The translations under genes and the position numbers were made by a program. A stretch of DNA of 64,000 bases from assembly GCA_947652605.1 (NCBI GenBank), contig OX393582.1, positions 11,618,544-11,682,543 of the forward strand, written 5' to 3'. Source of the DNA: Elmis aenea. Its lineage: Eukaryota > Arthropoda > Insecta > Coleoptera > Elmidae. The notes under the pieces were generated by a model. That model ran no database searches. It worked only from the letters and a program-made list of their open reading frames with translations, and had not been told where the DNA came from. Shown piece by piece: positions 11,517 through 22,385 of the stretch (position 1 is its first letter; each line of letters opens with the position of its first letter).

Positions 11517-12200
11517 CTAAGTACATACATTGTTAGTGCCTTTTCTAAAACCAGATAATTAACCACTATAATTTTAATTACTCAAATGATGTGGCAAAAC
11601 AATCTTAAGCTTTTTATTATCAATTTTTGTATTTCAAAAATCAATTTAATCTAGCCCACCTATACTCATTATTAGAACAAATTCACATTTCTTTTAGTAA
11701 CTCACACTTTCCCGTGTTTTTTTTTTGTTAATATAAGTACCTAAAAGTGTACATAAAGTACAAAAAGAGCTACAACATATATTTAATATTTTCTTACGCC
11801 AAAAAAAATATCTTAAAGAACTGATTTGATCCTTCTGAATTTTAGCCTTGGTATCGTAATCTAACCAGTCAGGCAGTTAACTTTATTTATTGAAAATCAC
11901 CACACTCATAATAAACTATTTGTTAAAGTTTTATAGAAGAGTGTGCTAATAGTAATGTGCCATTTGTGTAAGAAATATGTTGTTGCTGTACAGGTTCTGG
12001 ATTACAAATTCCTACTTTAACTTGGGTCTAGTTTTCTTGAGTTCATATAAAATGTGCTTCATGACTTTATTTTAACAGCAAAGGATTTAATCAGTCTTTA
12101 TGACCAGAATAGGTCGATCTTTTAATATGTTTAATAAACATCATTTATATTAACATGTGTGTATTATTTAATTACGAAAATTAACTAATAGATTTAAAAC
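11517..12200. other. AT-rich intergenic sequence, possibly containing an LTR
   Basis: The stretch before 12205 may include a retrotransposon LTR, because a typical primer-binding leader follows. I could not define an LTR start or a second LTR. Confidence 0.25.
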
Positions 12201-12310
12201 ACTACATTGGCGACGAGAATAAAAGTTTGTTAAATATCGCTAATCGCGGAAAATTGTGAATTATTAAAAGCAGTGAAAAAGAAGATCGGTTAAACATGCC
12301 GATTGCCGAA
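12201..12310 (+). mobile_element. LTR-retrotransposon leader remnant (primer-binding-site-like)
   Basis: The string ACATTGGCGACGAGAATAAA near 12206-12226 resembles the junction of an LTR end (…ACA) and the primer-binding/leader region of some Gypsy-type (mag-like) and related insect LTR retrotransposons, whose leaders often read TTGGCGACGAGGAT. A polyadenylation-like AATAAA lies upstream at 12132. After it, an ATG at 12296 opens only about 30 codons. No gag, protease or polymerase motif is present, so at most a leader survived. Confidence 0.35.
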
Positions 12311-13144
12311 CGAAGGCGATGTCGTTGCAACACAAGGACAAATCATCGGGACTCAAAGAATTTGACCCTTTTTTCGTCCTTTTAAAAACTGCTTGATTCT
12401 TTTTCTCCCAGTTGTATTAATAAATTTTTAATATATTTATCAAAATTAGTTTAAAAAAGAGTTACAACTGGATACCGATTGTAGCGAACTAAGTTTATGT
12501 ACATGCAAAACGTGATTGTTAAGCGCATGATGACGAGTACTTGCGACGGAATTAATCTCTGCCCGTGACATGTGCTTGAAACTATGAGGTATATTTTTTG
12601 CAACGTTAATTACTGCAAAACCACACGACTAAAACTTTTTAATGATAGTGCAGCGGTATTAATAAACCTTGCAGTTTGTTCTTTATCAGTGTTACCGTAC
12701 CAGTAGATTTGCGCTATGCTGTGCATCTAAATTGTGTTCTATTTAGGAAACTTTAGTTCGTTTTACATGCAAATAAATGTCGTTATGAACAATTTATAAA
12801 AAGCGTATGTAAAGTTAATAAAATCCTACGTTTTCCTAACCAAGTGGTATTAAAAAACGATGCAAGAAATACAAAAATACCTAATTAAATCGCTAGTAGA
12901 ATGTAATCGAGTTTATAACTTCAAATACTAACATAGGTATATGAGTCTTAGTATGGGTAAGGACAGCGTTCAAAATCAGATCCGTGCAGTTAGCCCTTAC
13001 TAAATAAAAAAGAAAACAGGACCGTAGGTTTAAACCGCGTTTGTACCGGATTGTAGCGTATAACCTTTTGTTGGAATTGTTTCCGTTAATTGGTTATTGC
13101 CAATCGTTTGTAACGGATTGTACAATTACAGCCTATTTATTATG
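12311..13144. other. AT-rich intergenic sequence
   Basis: No coding or repeat signal recognised. Confidence 0.3.
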
Positions 13145-13354
13145 CTGAGGCTCATAGGCGGCGCGTCGGGGGGGCCTGGATGGTAGGGTACATTAACAAT
13201 AAGGGCAACCTACAACGAATGCAGTGACGCAACTAGGGGGTAAAGCACTTGTTAGTCTTGCGGTCTTGTTAAGGCGCATTTTTCTAGTAAGTATATTTAA
13301 CTTGAAAGTGTAAATTCACGATTAAACTGACCACATTATATTAAATTTTAGAAT

Positions 13355-13423
13355 ATGTCTAAAAAACAAACAAATTTATTTGCCTTTCTGGGCAAAGTCC
13401 AGAAAGATGGAACCCAACCGTAA
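13355..13423 (+). pseudogene. N-terminal fragment of a hAT transposase
   Basis: ATG at 13355 begins MSKKQTNLFAFLGKVQKDG, which resembles the start of ZMYM/TTF-type hAT proteins (short basic run, then a leucine/phenylalanine-rich L-F-x-F-x-x-K block). It stops after 22 codons. The location just inside the left end of the hAT element and on the same strand as the C-terminal piece supports the call. Confidence 0.45.
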
Positions 13424-13439
13424 CCGTCCTAAAATTGTG

Positions 13440-14100
13440 CGACTCTTAACTGAAAAAGAACATAGATTATATTGTAAAAAAAGTTGGTGCAAAAATTAGT
13501 TATTTTGGGAGAATATCGAATAAATTAAACTTTGAAGCTAGGATATTGGTCTATCATACAATAATAGAACCATACTTTAATTATTGCAGTAGCATAATAT
13601 TTCTAAGTGAGGGGGATCTGAAAAAATTACAAAAGCAGCAAAACAGAGCTTTGCGTATCATATTACAGTGTTCTAAATTAACTAAAATTGAATATATGCA
13701 TAATAAGTTGGGGTTCCTTAATATATGGCAAAATACAGTGTATAACGTTTTGGTTCTAATATATAAATGTATAAACAATATGATGCCAGGATATATGAGT
13801 AAATATCTGATATACAACAAAGAACAGCATGATTATGAAACAAGACAAAGAGAACATTTTAGACTGCCTAAATGTAAAAAAAGTAGTACACAGAACTCGC
13901 TCTATTACAAAGGGCTAAAATTATTTAATCAATTACCAAACGAATTAAATTATTCTGTTAATCTGCATGCGTTTAAAGAAGGTTGCAAGACCCATGTAAA
14001 ACTGCAATTTTAATTTGAAGTACTAGTTGTAAAGATTGATGTATAAATAGTTTCTTTTATAACTAAATAAAGCCTATTATTATTATTATTATTATTATTT
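13440..14100 (+). mobile_element. 5'-truncated LINE inserted in the hAT element
   Basis: A LINE 3' end: reverse-transcriptase C-terminal coding sequence, a short 3' UTR, AATAAA at about 14066 and a tail of about nine TTA units (14073-14100). Trinucleotide 3' tails of this sort are usual in CR1/L2-related LINEs. AATTGTG occurs both just upstream (about 13433-13439) and just after the tail (14102-14108) and may be the target duplication. If so, the insertion point lies in the hAT transposase gene. Confidence 0.7.
13450..14013 (+). pseudogene. LINE reverse transcriptase, C-terminal (thumb and beyond) fragment
   Basis: Open from 13450 (LKKNIDYIVKKVGAKISYFG) to the TAA at 14011-14013, 187 codons. 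It is the region after the palm of a CR1/jockey-like RT: a K-I-S-x-x-G-R block, then YHTIIEPYFNYCSSI, the KLQKQQNRALRIIL helix, and LFNQLPNEL near the end. These match the typical end of ORF2 in these LINEs. No palm motifs (such as FADD) are left because the copy is 5'-truncated. The frame itself is undisturbed, so the insertion looks younger than the host hAT, whose gene has lost its middle. Confidence 0.75.
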
Positions 14101-14299
14101 GAATTGTGAAATAAATTACACCGATATTGAAGTTATAAATAATTTTTACAAGTTAACTACTGATAACAACACCTTAATTAATCAAATAAATATATATAGA
14201 AATATTTTACTGGCAGAAACAAACAATTTATTAAGTATTGAGGAATTTGCGGACAAATTTTTAAACAATGAATTATAACAAATGTTATTTTGTGTGTGG

Positions 14300-14538
14300 G
14301 AACTTTTTGAAATTGTTCTTTGTTGTCCTGTGTCGTCTGCCTCAGCCGAGCGATTTTTTTCCACATTAAAAAGACTAAAAACCTATCTCATATTATGGGC
14401 GATGAACGATTAAATGGCCTGGCTTTAATGGCTATAGAACAAGAAACTGTGGCTGACATGATTTTAAATGAATCGCATTTAGAAAAATTAATTAATAATT
14501 TTATTGCTAATAAAAACAGAAGAATGATGTTTTTTTAA
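14300..14538 (+). pseudogene. hAT transposase C-terminal dimerisation domain
   Basis: Reading across two frames gives SSASAERFFSTLKRLKTYL, then MGDERLNGLALMAIEQETV and a basic tail ending KNRRMMFF before TAA at 14536-14538. The A-S-x-E-R-x-F-S-x-L-K block is the signature of the Dimer_Tnp_hAT domain, which mediates multimerisation. A frameshift near 14340-14390 divides the signature from the rest. The catalytic residues and the BED finger are absent. It is close to the right end of the hAT element at 13153-14867 and in the expected orientation. Confidence 0.8.
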
Positions 14539-14875
14539 AGATTTATATTTTGTTGTTTTTTACTATTATGACGGGTATATTCTTTGTTTCTTAGTTTTTT
14601 AATATTTTGGAACTTTAAAAATTCTTTTTGTTAAATAATATCTACTTATTTTATTTTTGTTACTTAATATGGTTCATAATAGTTTTTGATATTTTGGAGC
14701 TTCAGATATTATATTTGTTAAATAATGCTTATTTTATATTTTTTACTTTATGTGGTTTATTATAAAGCACTAATAAGGTAAACCCAGATTTGTTTTAAAA
14801 TAAAGTGTAGGTAATATACATGAATAAGTTGTGCCCCCCCACTTTTTTAGGTCACGCGCCGCCACTGCTGAGGCT

Positions 14876-17334
14876 AACTTCACGACAGTCCCTCATAGCA
14901 AGATCCCTAACTTGTTAAAGATACAAGCTTGGTAAATTAAGAAAAAATTATTTATATTTTTAAAAGCTATGCGATTTTGCTATGCACGGAATACAATAAT
15001 AATTTTTATTACATTAATTTCAGATGTTAAAGAGTTTTCCACTAACTAAAAGAAGTAGCCTTGGTCAATATGTAACCCAAAAGAATCCTACAAATTGTCA
15101 CTGTGGGTCATAATTTGTTTATTTAAAGTTCCTAAATACTTACTCAATAAAGTTACCTTCAATACTGAGGTCCTTAACTTGAACTTCAGGAGTAGAGGTC
15201 GTATTAGTCCACCACAACAAAAAAACTAAGTTCTTTTAAAATCATTTACAGCCCTTAAAATGTTATTTTATGTCGTCAATACCAGATATATTATTTTTAG
15301 TTTTTTTTTTAAGCTGATTATAGATAATCTCAAAAAAATCTTATTAATCTAATATTCATTAATGTTAATCTCGCATCAATTAGTCTAATTAATTCCCACT
15401 TTTCGTAATGGACAAGACCACAATGGTCCGTGCAGGATCGTTGCAATAAATGTCATTAGCTGTTACACCAAATTTGATTTAATTAAAACGATTTTTTTCG
15501 TATTTTTAGCAATTTCTAGTTTAATTTAAAACGATTGACGTAAAGTGATGTATCTGTTGACGTTCCATTGCACTCTCGCATCGTTGTCGTGTCCCTGTTG
15601 AATTTTAAAATCAACTTTATACATCATCGCTGTGATTTCACCCCGGGACAAATTGATTGATTTCGTTTATTTGACAAAAACCTCTCAAAACCGCTCGGCT
15701 GCTGCTGCAAATTTGCGTAAAAACGTGAAGTATAAAATTGACACTTGTCATGCATCTACAATTAAATTGAAATTAGAAGTACTAAAAGGCTTTTTAATAT
15801 TATTACTTGATTTCTGTTAGTTTCTGCTTAAATACAGTTTGCCTTGGGCATTCTTAAAACACAATACACAAAACTGTAAGATAGTCCTTTAGTGGCCTTA
15901 AGGCATTCGGCAATGCAAACTGACTTCTTGTTTGCTGTCCCTCTTTCTCATCTTATTAAAATATTGACGTCAACGGTTTTTATCTTTGTGAGTAAGAAGT
16001 TTTTGTTTGCGGTCTTAAATTTTTTTGGTACTTTTCGTTGTAGTGGATATATTATAATTATTAAACCCTAAAATTTTAAAGTTTACTTCAATTCAACTAA
16101 TTTCGTTGCTCTTAAGATAAACAAAATCCCAATTAACACGCTTAAAAACAATGATATGTAGTTTGTGATATAATAAATGAGTTGTAGAATTTTTTTACCA
16201 GGTATTCAAAGGCAACACCAAACACATAAATAACGAAACTGGTATGTAGTCACTCCTGATTAAACAGAAAATGTACTAAGTGATGTCTTTGTTTAAACAA
16301 AAGACAGATATTGTATCAGGTTAGCTTAAAGTTCGGATCAAGTTTTAGACTAAAATAATATTTCGTACCTAATAGAGGTTTGTGCTTAACGATTTTAAAT
16401 GCATCTCTGTTAAAACGCCTTTTTAAACTATTGTTAAACTCTACTTTTGGCAAAAAAAAACTTGATTCTTTTGAATCTGCTAGTAGTTTTTACTATATCG
16501 CTACAGCAAGTGTAAGTTTTCTTTTGCGCATGTTATTGTGTTCAGTACGTAACTCACTTCGTGTTATTTCCATCTTTTCTTCGGTCTGCCTACGGTTCGT
16601 CCTTTTTTGGGTTTATATTGCTAATGTTTGGTCCAGATTGCGGGTAATTTCTATTCTTTGTGTATGTTTTATTTGTGCTGTTATATATTCCCTTAGTTGT
16701 TGTTTAAGCTGCAAATGTATAGTTCGTTGGGTATTTCTGTTTTTTGCTTTCTACCTTTGGACAATTTATGCTTGTTCGAGACCGGCGGTGCTGTCATATG
16801 AATGGTGTGTTCACGTAAGCGTTTGTGCGTAAAAGTATTTATGAATGTTGTGACCCATAACACATTTATGGCCCACATTTAATTTATCCTATGCATTTAA
16901 AAAACAGAAAACCTTAACCAACCTTTAACCTGACCCTTTATTATTGTCCAAGCGAAAGAGGATGAGGTTAAAGGTCGGTGAAAGTTTTTTTAGTTGTAAT
17001 TTTTAATGGGTTGCAAAAACCTTTATAATGAGTTTTACGCCCAAACACGAGAACATAGCGTTATACCTGACAGCCGCGCCGGTCTCCAACAAGCATAAAT
17101 TACCCAGTTTTGTACCCAGCCACTGCTGTGAGGAATTTCTTTCTGTGCTTTGTATCAATTTTACTGTTATTGTCCGAGTCTTGCTGCAGTAGGTTATAGT
17201 TATAGTTGGTATTTGCTTTTTTTTTTATAGAGTTTTACTCCTGTAATTTTGCTGGCCTTGTTCTTTAACGTTCGTCTAGTTTTTGCTGTTATATGGTTAA
17301 ACTTTTTTAATTTGTTTAGGATATATTGTCCTTA
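14876..17334. other. AT-rich intergenic sequence
   Basis: About 2.5 kb without a supported gene. The 150-codon open frame at 16380-16832 starts at TTG and encodes a low-complexity hydrophobic sequence in T-rich DNA; I do not regard it as a gene. A small inverted repeat at 16906-16987 is listed separately. Confidence 0.4.
16906..16987. repeat. Small imperfect palindrome (CCAACCTTTAACCTGACC family)
   Basis: ACCAACCTTTAACCTGACCC is followed about 35 bases later by the near-inverse GAGGTTAAAGGTCGGTGAAA. A related hairpin is at 50145-50232 and half of one near 10726-10760. It may be a tiny MITE; ends and target are not defined. Confidence 0.45.
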
Positions 17335-17336
17335 TA

Positions 17337-18441
17337 CAGGGTGTCCCCATTATACACGGCAAAAAAGTATGTGCATATTCCTTAGTAAAAATGATGACCA
17401 TTTGTCAAATATTTTGTTATCCGAAAATGCTTCCTTTAAAAGTTAGAGACCTCCAAAGTTGCAAGAAAAAAAATTCAAAAAATCGATTACGTCCTAGCCG
17501 TTTAAGCTAGAGCTATCAAACTTGGCCGAAATGTTTGGGTGTTTCCCATTGACTTTGTGGGATAATTATAAAGAAAACACGTAATTGGAAGTATGATTTA
17601 TAGTCAGGTCATCCGCTTACCATCTTCAGAATTTTTTTCTCTGGAATAAAATTGAAAATGTCATTCGTCCATAAGAAAGTACGACTTAAGAGGAAAAAAT
17701 TCGTCCCTCTTTGTTTTTTGCTGTAAACGTAGCCGTTTTCGAGAAAATTAGCGCTAAAGATGCATCGACAAACTCTGTTTATACACCTCAAATATTTTTT
17801 TTTACTAAACTTAGTTGGCTAATGTCATGCTTGACTTAAGGCTTGTTCATAATAAATTAAGTGAATGTCGGCTAATTCGTTTAGAGTATACAAGTTTGTG
17901 TCTGACATTTTTAAAAAAAGGTTAGGTTATGAACAAGATTTAAGTCAAGCATGACATTAGCCAACTAAGTTTAGTAAAAAAAATATTTGAGGTGTATAAA
18001 TAGAGTTTGTCGATGCATCTTAAGCGCTAATTTTCTCGAAAACGGCTACGTTTACAGCAAAAAACAAAGAGGGACGAATTTTTTCCTCTTAAGTCGTACT
18101 TTCTTATGGACGAATGACATTTTCAATTTTATTCCAGAGAAAAAAATTCTGAAGATGGTAAGCGGATGACCTGACTATAAATCATACTTCCAATTACGTG
18201 TTTTCTTTCTAATTATCCCACAAAGTCAATGGGAAACACCCAAACATTTCGGCCAAGTTTGATAGCTCTAGCTTAAACGGCTAGGACGTAATCGATTTTT
18301 TGAATTTTTTTTCTTGCAACTTTGGAGGTCTCTTACTTTGAAAGGAAGCATTTTCGGATAACAAAATATTTGACAAATGGTCATCATTTTCACTCAGGAA
18401 TATGCACCTACTTTTTTGCCGTGTATAATGGGGACACCCTG
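17337..18441. mobile_element. Foldback element (CAGGGTGTCCCC ends) with near-perfect 515-base arms
   Basis: TA (17335-17336), CAGGGTGTCCCCATTATACA, then an arm reaching to about 17853. The inverted copy runs from about 17927 to 18441, before TA at 18442-18443. The loop is only about 75 bases. The arms are so similar that the same 60-codon open frame appears on opposite strands (17609-17791 minus, 17987-18169 plus) with one residue different. These frames are mirror shadows, not genes. No transposase is present. Confidence 0.9.
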
Positions 18442-18510
18442 TATATTGACGTTTGGCGGCATAGAAAATTAAACAAGTTTACTAGTTCTGCTGTACGGCA
18501 GTGTAGTATA

Positions 18511-18966
18511 CCGGTTGCAACTGAGTTCTGGTACAGCCCCTTTTTTTCTTTAGTTTCAATTTTTAATAAATGAAATTTTAAACATGATATGTGTAACAAA
18601 ATGGAATATTTGAACATAATGTATACTATCATGTCACTTCCGGTTTCGCCGGAAACGACTATAACTTTGTTATTTCAAAGGAAAAACCATGTATATTTTT
18701 AAAATTTTGGATAGAGGAAGCAATTGCAACTAATATGGTGCAGTTGTATTCAAAACTGCTTCCTCTTTCCAAAAATGTAAAAATATACAGGGTGTTCCAT
18801 TTAAAATAACAAAGTTACGGTCGTTTTTAGCATAACCGGAAGTGAATAAATAGTATACATTATGTTCTAATAATCCGGATTTTTACACTTATACGCCTTA
18901 AATTTCATATAAGCAAAATCAAAACTAAAGAAAAAAGGGGTTGCACCAGAACTCGGTTATAACCTT
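18511..18966. repeat. Foldback repeat with CCGGTT ends
   Basis: An imperfect palindrome of about 455 bases: CCGGTTGCAACTGAGTTCTG on the left against GGTTATAACCGAGTTCTGG inverted on the right, with TA next to each end. Nested inside are inverted copies of CACTTCCGGTTTCGCCGG and a CAGGGTGTTCC string at 18789. The left arm is related to 33435-33650. Confidence 0.7.
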
Positions 18967-19000
18967 TATACCTATTGGATGTAAATTGCTCAAGCGCTTT

Positions 19001-19260
19001 TTAACCCTCGAGCGGGTGCGCCCTTTGTTGTTACACGACCAGGCGCGTAACGTACTTTGTCCATAGCATCTTCAAAAATAAATGACTTCTGTGTTTAATA
19101 GTATTTTTAGTGTATTTTTATCAATATGATATATCATGTATTGTATTAAAAAATACAATCAAGCATGATACATTTTTATAAAACAATTTATATTCCAATA
19201 TAATATTAGTTATTTATAATATAAAAGGGGCACAAATAAAAAAGGTTGAGAAACTCTGGC
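19001..19260. repeat. Dispersed repeat with a TTAA-CCCTC terminus (piggyBac-like end)
   Basis: TTAACCCTCGAGCGGGTGCG begins here. A second copy near 60532 reads TTACCCTCCAACGGGCGCG and stays similar for over 100 bases (CATAGCATCTT..., TATTTTTATCAATATGAT). TTAA followed by CCCTC is a piggyBac-type terminus and resembles the inverted right end of the element at 1-1518. No right end was identified. Confidence 0.5.
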
Positions 19261-20030
19261 TCAGGGCTTTCGAGATCCCAATGTTTTTCTTGATCAATCA
19301 TCCACCCTGAATATAATAGCGGTATACCATAATAAAATTCGCATTAAAAAACGAAAAATGGTTTGTGACAGCTACCGGGAAATAACGTTCGACACAAATG
19401 ACAAAATAATATGACCAGTTCCATTTAAGCTAACATTTCAGTCAGACAAATTGGATGTTATGTAAATGGACCTCAAACAAACCGATCTACGATAAACAGT
19501 ATTGAGACAAATGTTGAAAAATATTTTTAATAAATCAGATTTACAGAACCATAGAAAATAATATTTGTCAAGAATTTTATATACATAATTTTAAAATGAA
19601 TTAGAACTATGAAAACGTATGTATCTTTACTAATGGCAAAGCGTTGATATCCTGGTTATTTAAATTGTGCCATACACTAAAGGAATATAAGATGATATCA
19701 ACAATTGAGACAAAAGTGATTGCATTTAACCATCGAGCGCTGGAGTATAAAGTACGCCAATTATGAAAACCAAGGTGGAAACGCTGTCTTTGTGTATTCC
19801 TACAGTGTCATTTTGACTTTTAGTTGAGTACGTTATTGTTACTCAAATATATGTAGTAGTGTGATCATAAACTTTTTTACTCCAATTCTGTAGAAAAACA
19901 AAATGTGAACGCGCCAGTTATACATGATTCTTTAATATTCTACTTTATTTTAAATAAAGTAAATAAGAATTCATGCAATGAACGATGAAAACTCCCAACC
20001 TCGTGTTGCTCAAAATTCAAAACTATTCTT
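19261..20030. other. AT-rich intergenic sequence
   Basis: Nothing recognised. Confidence 0.3.
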
Positions 20031-20585
20031 AAGTCTGTTTTATACTACACTATTTTTTCGTTTAAGAAAATCGTATACGATTTTTGATACAAAAATTGCG
20101 TTCAAGAATTTAGCATGGAAAATATGAACCATTTACATTGTACTATTTTTTGGTACGAAAACCCCAATATATTTTGGTTACTTTTTAGTAACTTTTATCA
20201 TATTTTGTTGGCACCTTGAGTAACCATGTCAAATGTTCAATTTGATCACAACAGAAAGCGAATCATTTTCAAATTTAACGTATATTTAACGCTTGTCCCA
20301 TTCTACATATTTATTCCTACAAAATAAATTGGGAGGGATTAACGGTAATAAGTAGTATTTAACATCGTTTGATTGTTTCAGTTAACCTAACCCACAAATG
20401 ACATGCGGTCAGATACAGTAACAGTAGAATACGCATGCGCGCATGCTAAAATTGGACGCATATAGGGACGGTAGTAATTTCGTACGAGTTTTTCGTTCAA
20501 GATTTTTAATTTCTGATTGACACCGTACTAGAAAATCGTTTACGATTTTCTTAAACGAAAAAATAGTGTAGTATAAAACAGACTT
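20031..20585. mobile_element. MITE-like element with AAGTCTGTTTTATACTACAC ends
   Basis: The first 45 bases (20031-20075) recur inverted at 20541-20585, with one or two differences; weaker pairing extends to about 110 bases per arm. Each arm holds a small palindrome (AAAATCGTATACGATTTT left, AAAATCGTTTACGATTTT right). No coding capacity and no clear target duplication, so the superfamily is unknown. Confidence 0.7.
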
Positions 20586-21225
20586 TATCTATATGCGCAG
20601 ATTTCGCAGCTATGTTGTTTAAACTCAATCTGTGATCCAAACTCAGCCTACCTTCCGTTTAATGGTAACTAACTTTGTAGAATAAATAAATTATTAATCA
20701 AAGCAAATAAGTTTTAAATTATGTAAGCAGTTGAATAATTAATGCGGCATCTAAATTATTAGAAGCTCGTAACACCCCTTAGTCGAAACGGCAAAGGGCT
20801 GCGGAATATTAACGCGGAGTGGAGAATGAAATAATTTTGTTTTGATTTAGACTGTGTAAACGAACTGATACATTGCGCTGCGTACGAGCATGTATTGTTG
20901 GCGCTGAAAAGGTTGGAGAATACATGAAACATTTTCCGCATAATGCTAACAATAACTGAATGAACCCATGATTTACTAACGAACCCAGTAGCAAGAAATA
21001 AATAAAACGTAAAAGCAACCTTCCTAATATTCTTTGGTAGATTTTTGCTTCCAATATGTCTTTAGGTTGTTGGGTTAATTTAACCCTCAAAAATCATGTG
21101 GCCAATGGAGACCCGACTAGCTCTTTGGAGCTGTATAGTTTTTAAAAAGCTCTTTTTTAAAAGTTAAAAAAAATTACTTTACACAGTACATTTTGTGTTA
21201 GTACCTACAGTACGATTTTTGTAGT
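20586..21225. other. Intergenic sequence
   Basis: Two overlapping minus-strand open frames (20759-20941, 20809-21090) have no recognisable domain and no start context that I would trust. Nothing else seen. Confidence 0.3.
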
Positions 21226-21756
21226 ATGTATCGTTTTTCAGAACCAATCCACAAAAAAGGGGATTTAAGTGACATAGAAAACTATAGACCCATAGCCATC
21301 CTCACAAACATTAGCAAGATATGGGAAAAAATAATCTACAACAGAATTGAAAATTACGTAAAACACTTTGGCTTAATAAACAACGCTCAAAATGGATTCA
21401 GGAAAGACAAAACAACTACCCGCGCTATTTACATGGCAATCCGAAATGTACTTCAATCCCTCAATAAAGACGAACACACCATGGTCATGTGTGTTGATCT
21501 CTCAAAAGCTTTTAATAGTGTTGACCACGAGATACTGCTAACGAAATTAGAACACTATGGTATACGAGTGACCGCCTATAACCTTATAAAATCTTATCTC
21601 TCGGAAAGAAACCAATATGTTGCTGGAAAAGACTCGTCAGGTGGATTTCTAAAATCTAACAAAAAGAAAATCAAAAAAGGAGTCCTGCAAGGACTTAAAT
21701 CACCAAGACTCTGGTCTATCAGTAGTACTATTTTGTTAACGTATATCAAGATTTAA
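21226..21756 (+). pseudogene. LINE reverse transcriptase, finger and palm fragment
   Basis: 177 codons from the first half of a LINE RT domain: PIHKKGDLSDIENYRPIAIL (the entry block), NGFRKDKTTTRAIY, the motif A region VDLSKAFNSVDHEIL with its catalytic Asp, and YNLIKSYLSERNQYV. GVLQG then runs into unrelated residues, so the usual G-S-x-L-G-P-L-L-F block and FADD are gone. Style is CR1/jockey-like. The coding sequence appears to start abruptly at about 21220 and end by 21756, so this is a fragment truncated at both sides. The LINE piece at 13450 covers a different part of the same domain and cannot be compared directly. Confidence 0.8.
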
Positions 21757-21779
21757 AAACCAAATAGACCACCTTAATC

Positions 21780-22385
21780 TTCTATATCTATATATAAGAG
21801 CTTGTTTGTTTGTGTTTGTTTGTTTGTTTGTGTGTTTGTTTGTTCGCTATAGAATCCTAGGTCCGTTGACCGATCGGGACCAAATTTTGCACAGTTACTA
21901 TTTAGGACCTTGCAGATCTAACGCCAAACTTTAAGTACAAGCACATATTAAAAAAAAAACAAATAATAATAATTACTTGGACGGGATTACTTACGTCGGC
22001 AAATACCTGGTCATAACACGATACGGCGCGGTGTAGTTCACAAGTAAAGATTGTTTTGTATACAATTAGTAATAAATGTACATAAAGTATTATTTTTATT
22101 AGTACATTTTTAATTGAAACAAGACGAAAGAAAATAAATTTGAGTTATTATTCAATTTTTAAGCAATAAATAGTTATTTTTTAAGAAATTATAAGAAAAT
22201 GAAAAGATGATTAATCAGAGTATGTCATTTGTGTATGATTTGGAATTATTGGGCTTATTCAAGTTAAAAAAGTAATTAGTAAATCTGCTACTAACGAAGA
22301 GACAAGAGTCTCGGCCGCGCTCGCAGTCTGTGATTTTTAAGAGAAAATAATTGTAATCACCCGTGCAACGCCGGGTAAATCATCT
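21780..22385. repeat. TTTG-rich dispersed repeat, possibly Helitron-like
   Basis: The segment starts TCTTCTATATCTATATATAA, continues with a TGTTTGTTTG tract (21803-21844), then TTCGCTATAGAATCCTAGG and CCGATCGGGACCAAATTTTG. Near its end is a GC hairpin, ACCCG-tgcaacgc-CGGGT at about 22360-22378. T-start, TTTG tract and a 3' GC hairpin occur in many insect Helitron-related repeats, but the expected CTRR end is not obvious. Confidence 0.35.

Larger units (their letters stand above)
13153..14867 (+). mobile_element. hAT transposon with intact 8-bp target duplication, split by a LINE
   Basis: The left end CATAGGCGGCGCGTC (13153) pairs with the right end CAGTGGCGGCGCGTG read inward from 14867. Both are followed inside by runs of G. 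The flanks are perfect 8-bp direct repeats, CTGAGGCT, at 13145-13152 and 14868-14875, the size expected for hAT. Inside, in the plus direction, lie a short N-terminal coding piece (13355-13423) and a C-terminal hAT dimerisation domain (to 14538). A LINE fragment with a TTA-repeat tail interrupts them (about 13440-14100). The middle of the transposase is missing. Confidence 0.88.

Noticed and set aside
16380..16832. 150-codon open frame
   Set aside because: It starts at TTG, lies in T-rich DNA, and encodes a low-complexity Phe/Leu/Cys/Ser/Val sequence without a domain.
17609..18169. Two 60-codon frames with almost the same protein
   Set aside because: They are mirror images in the arms of a foldback element, not duplicated genes.
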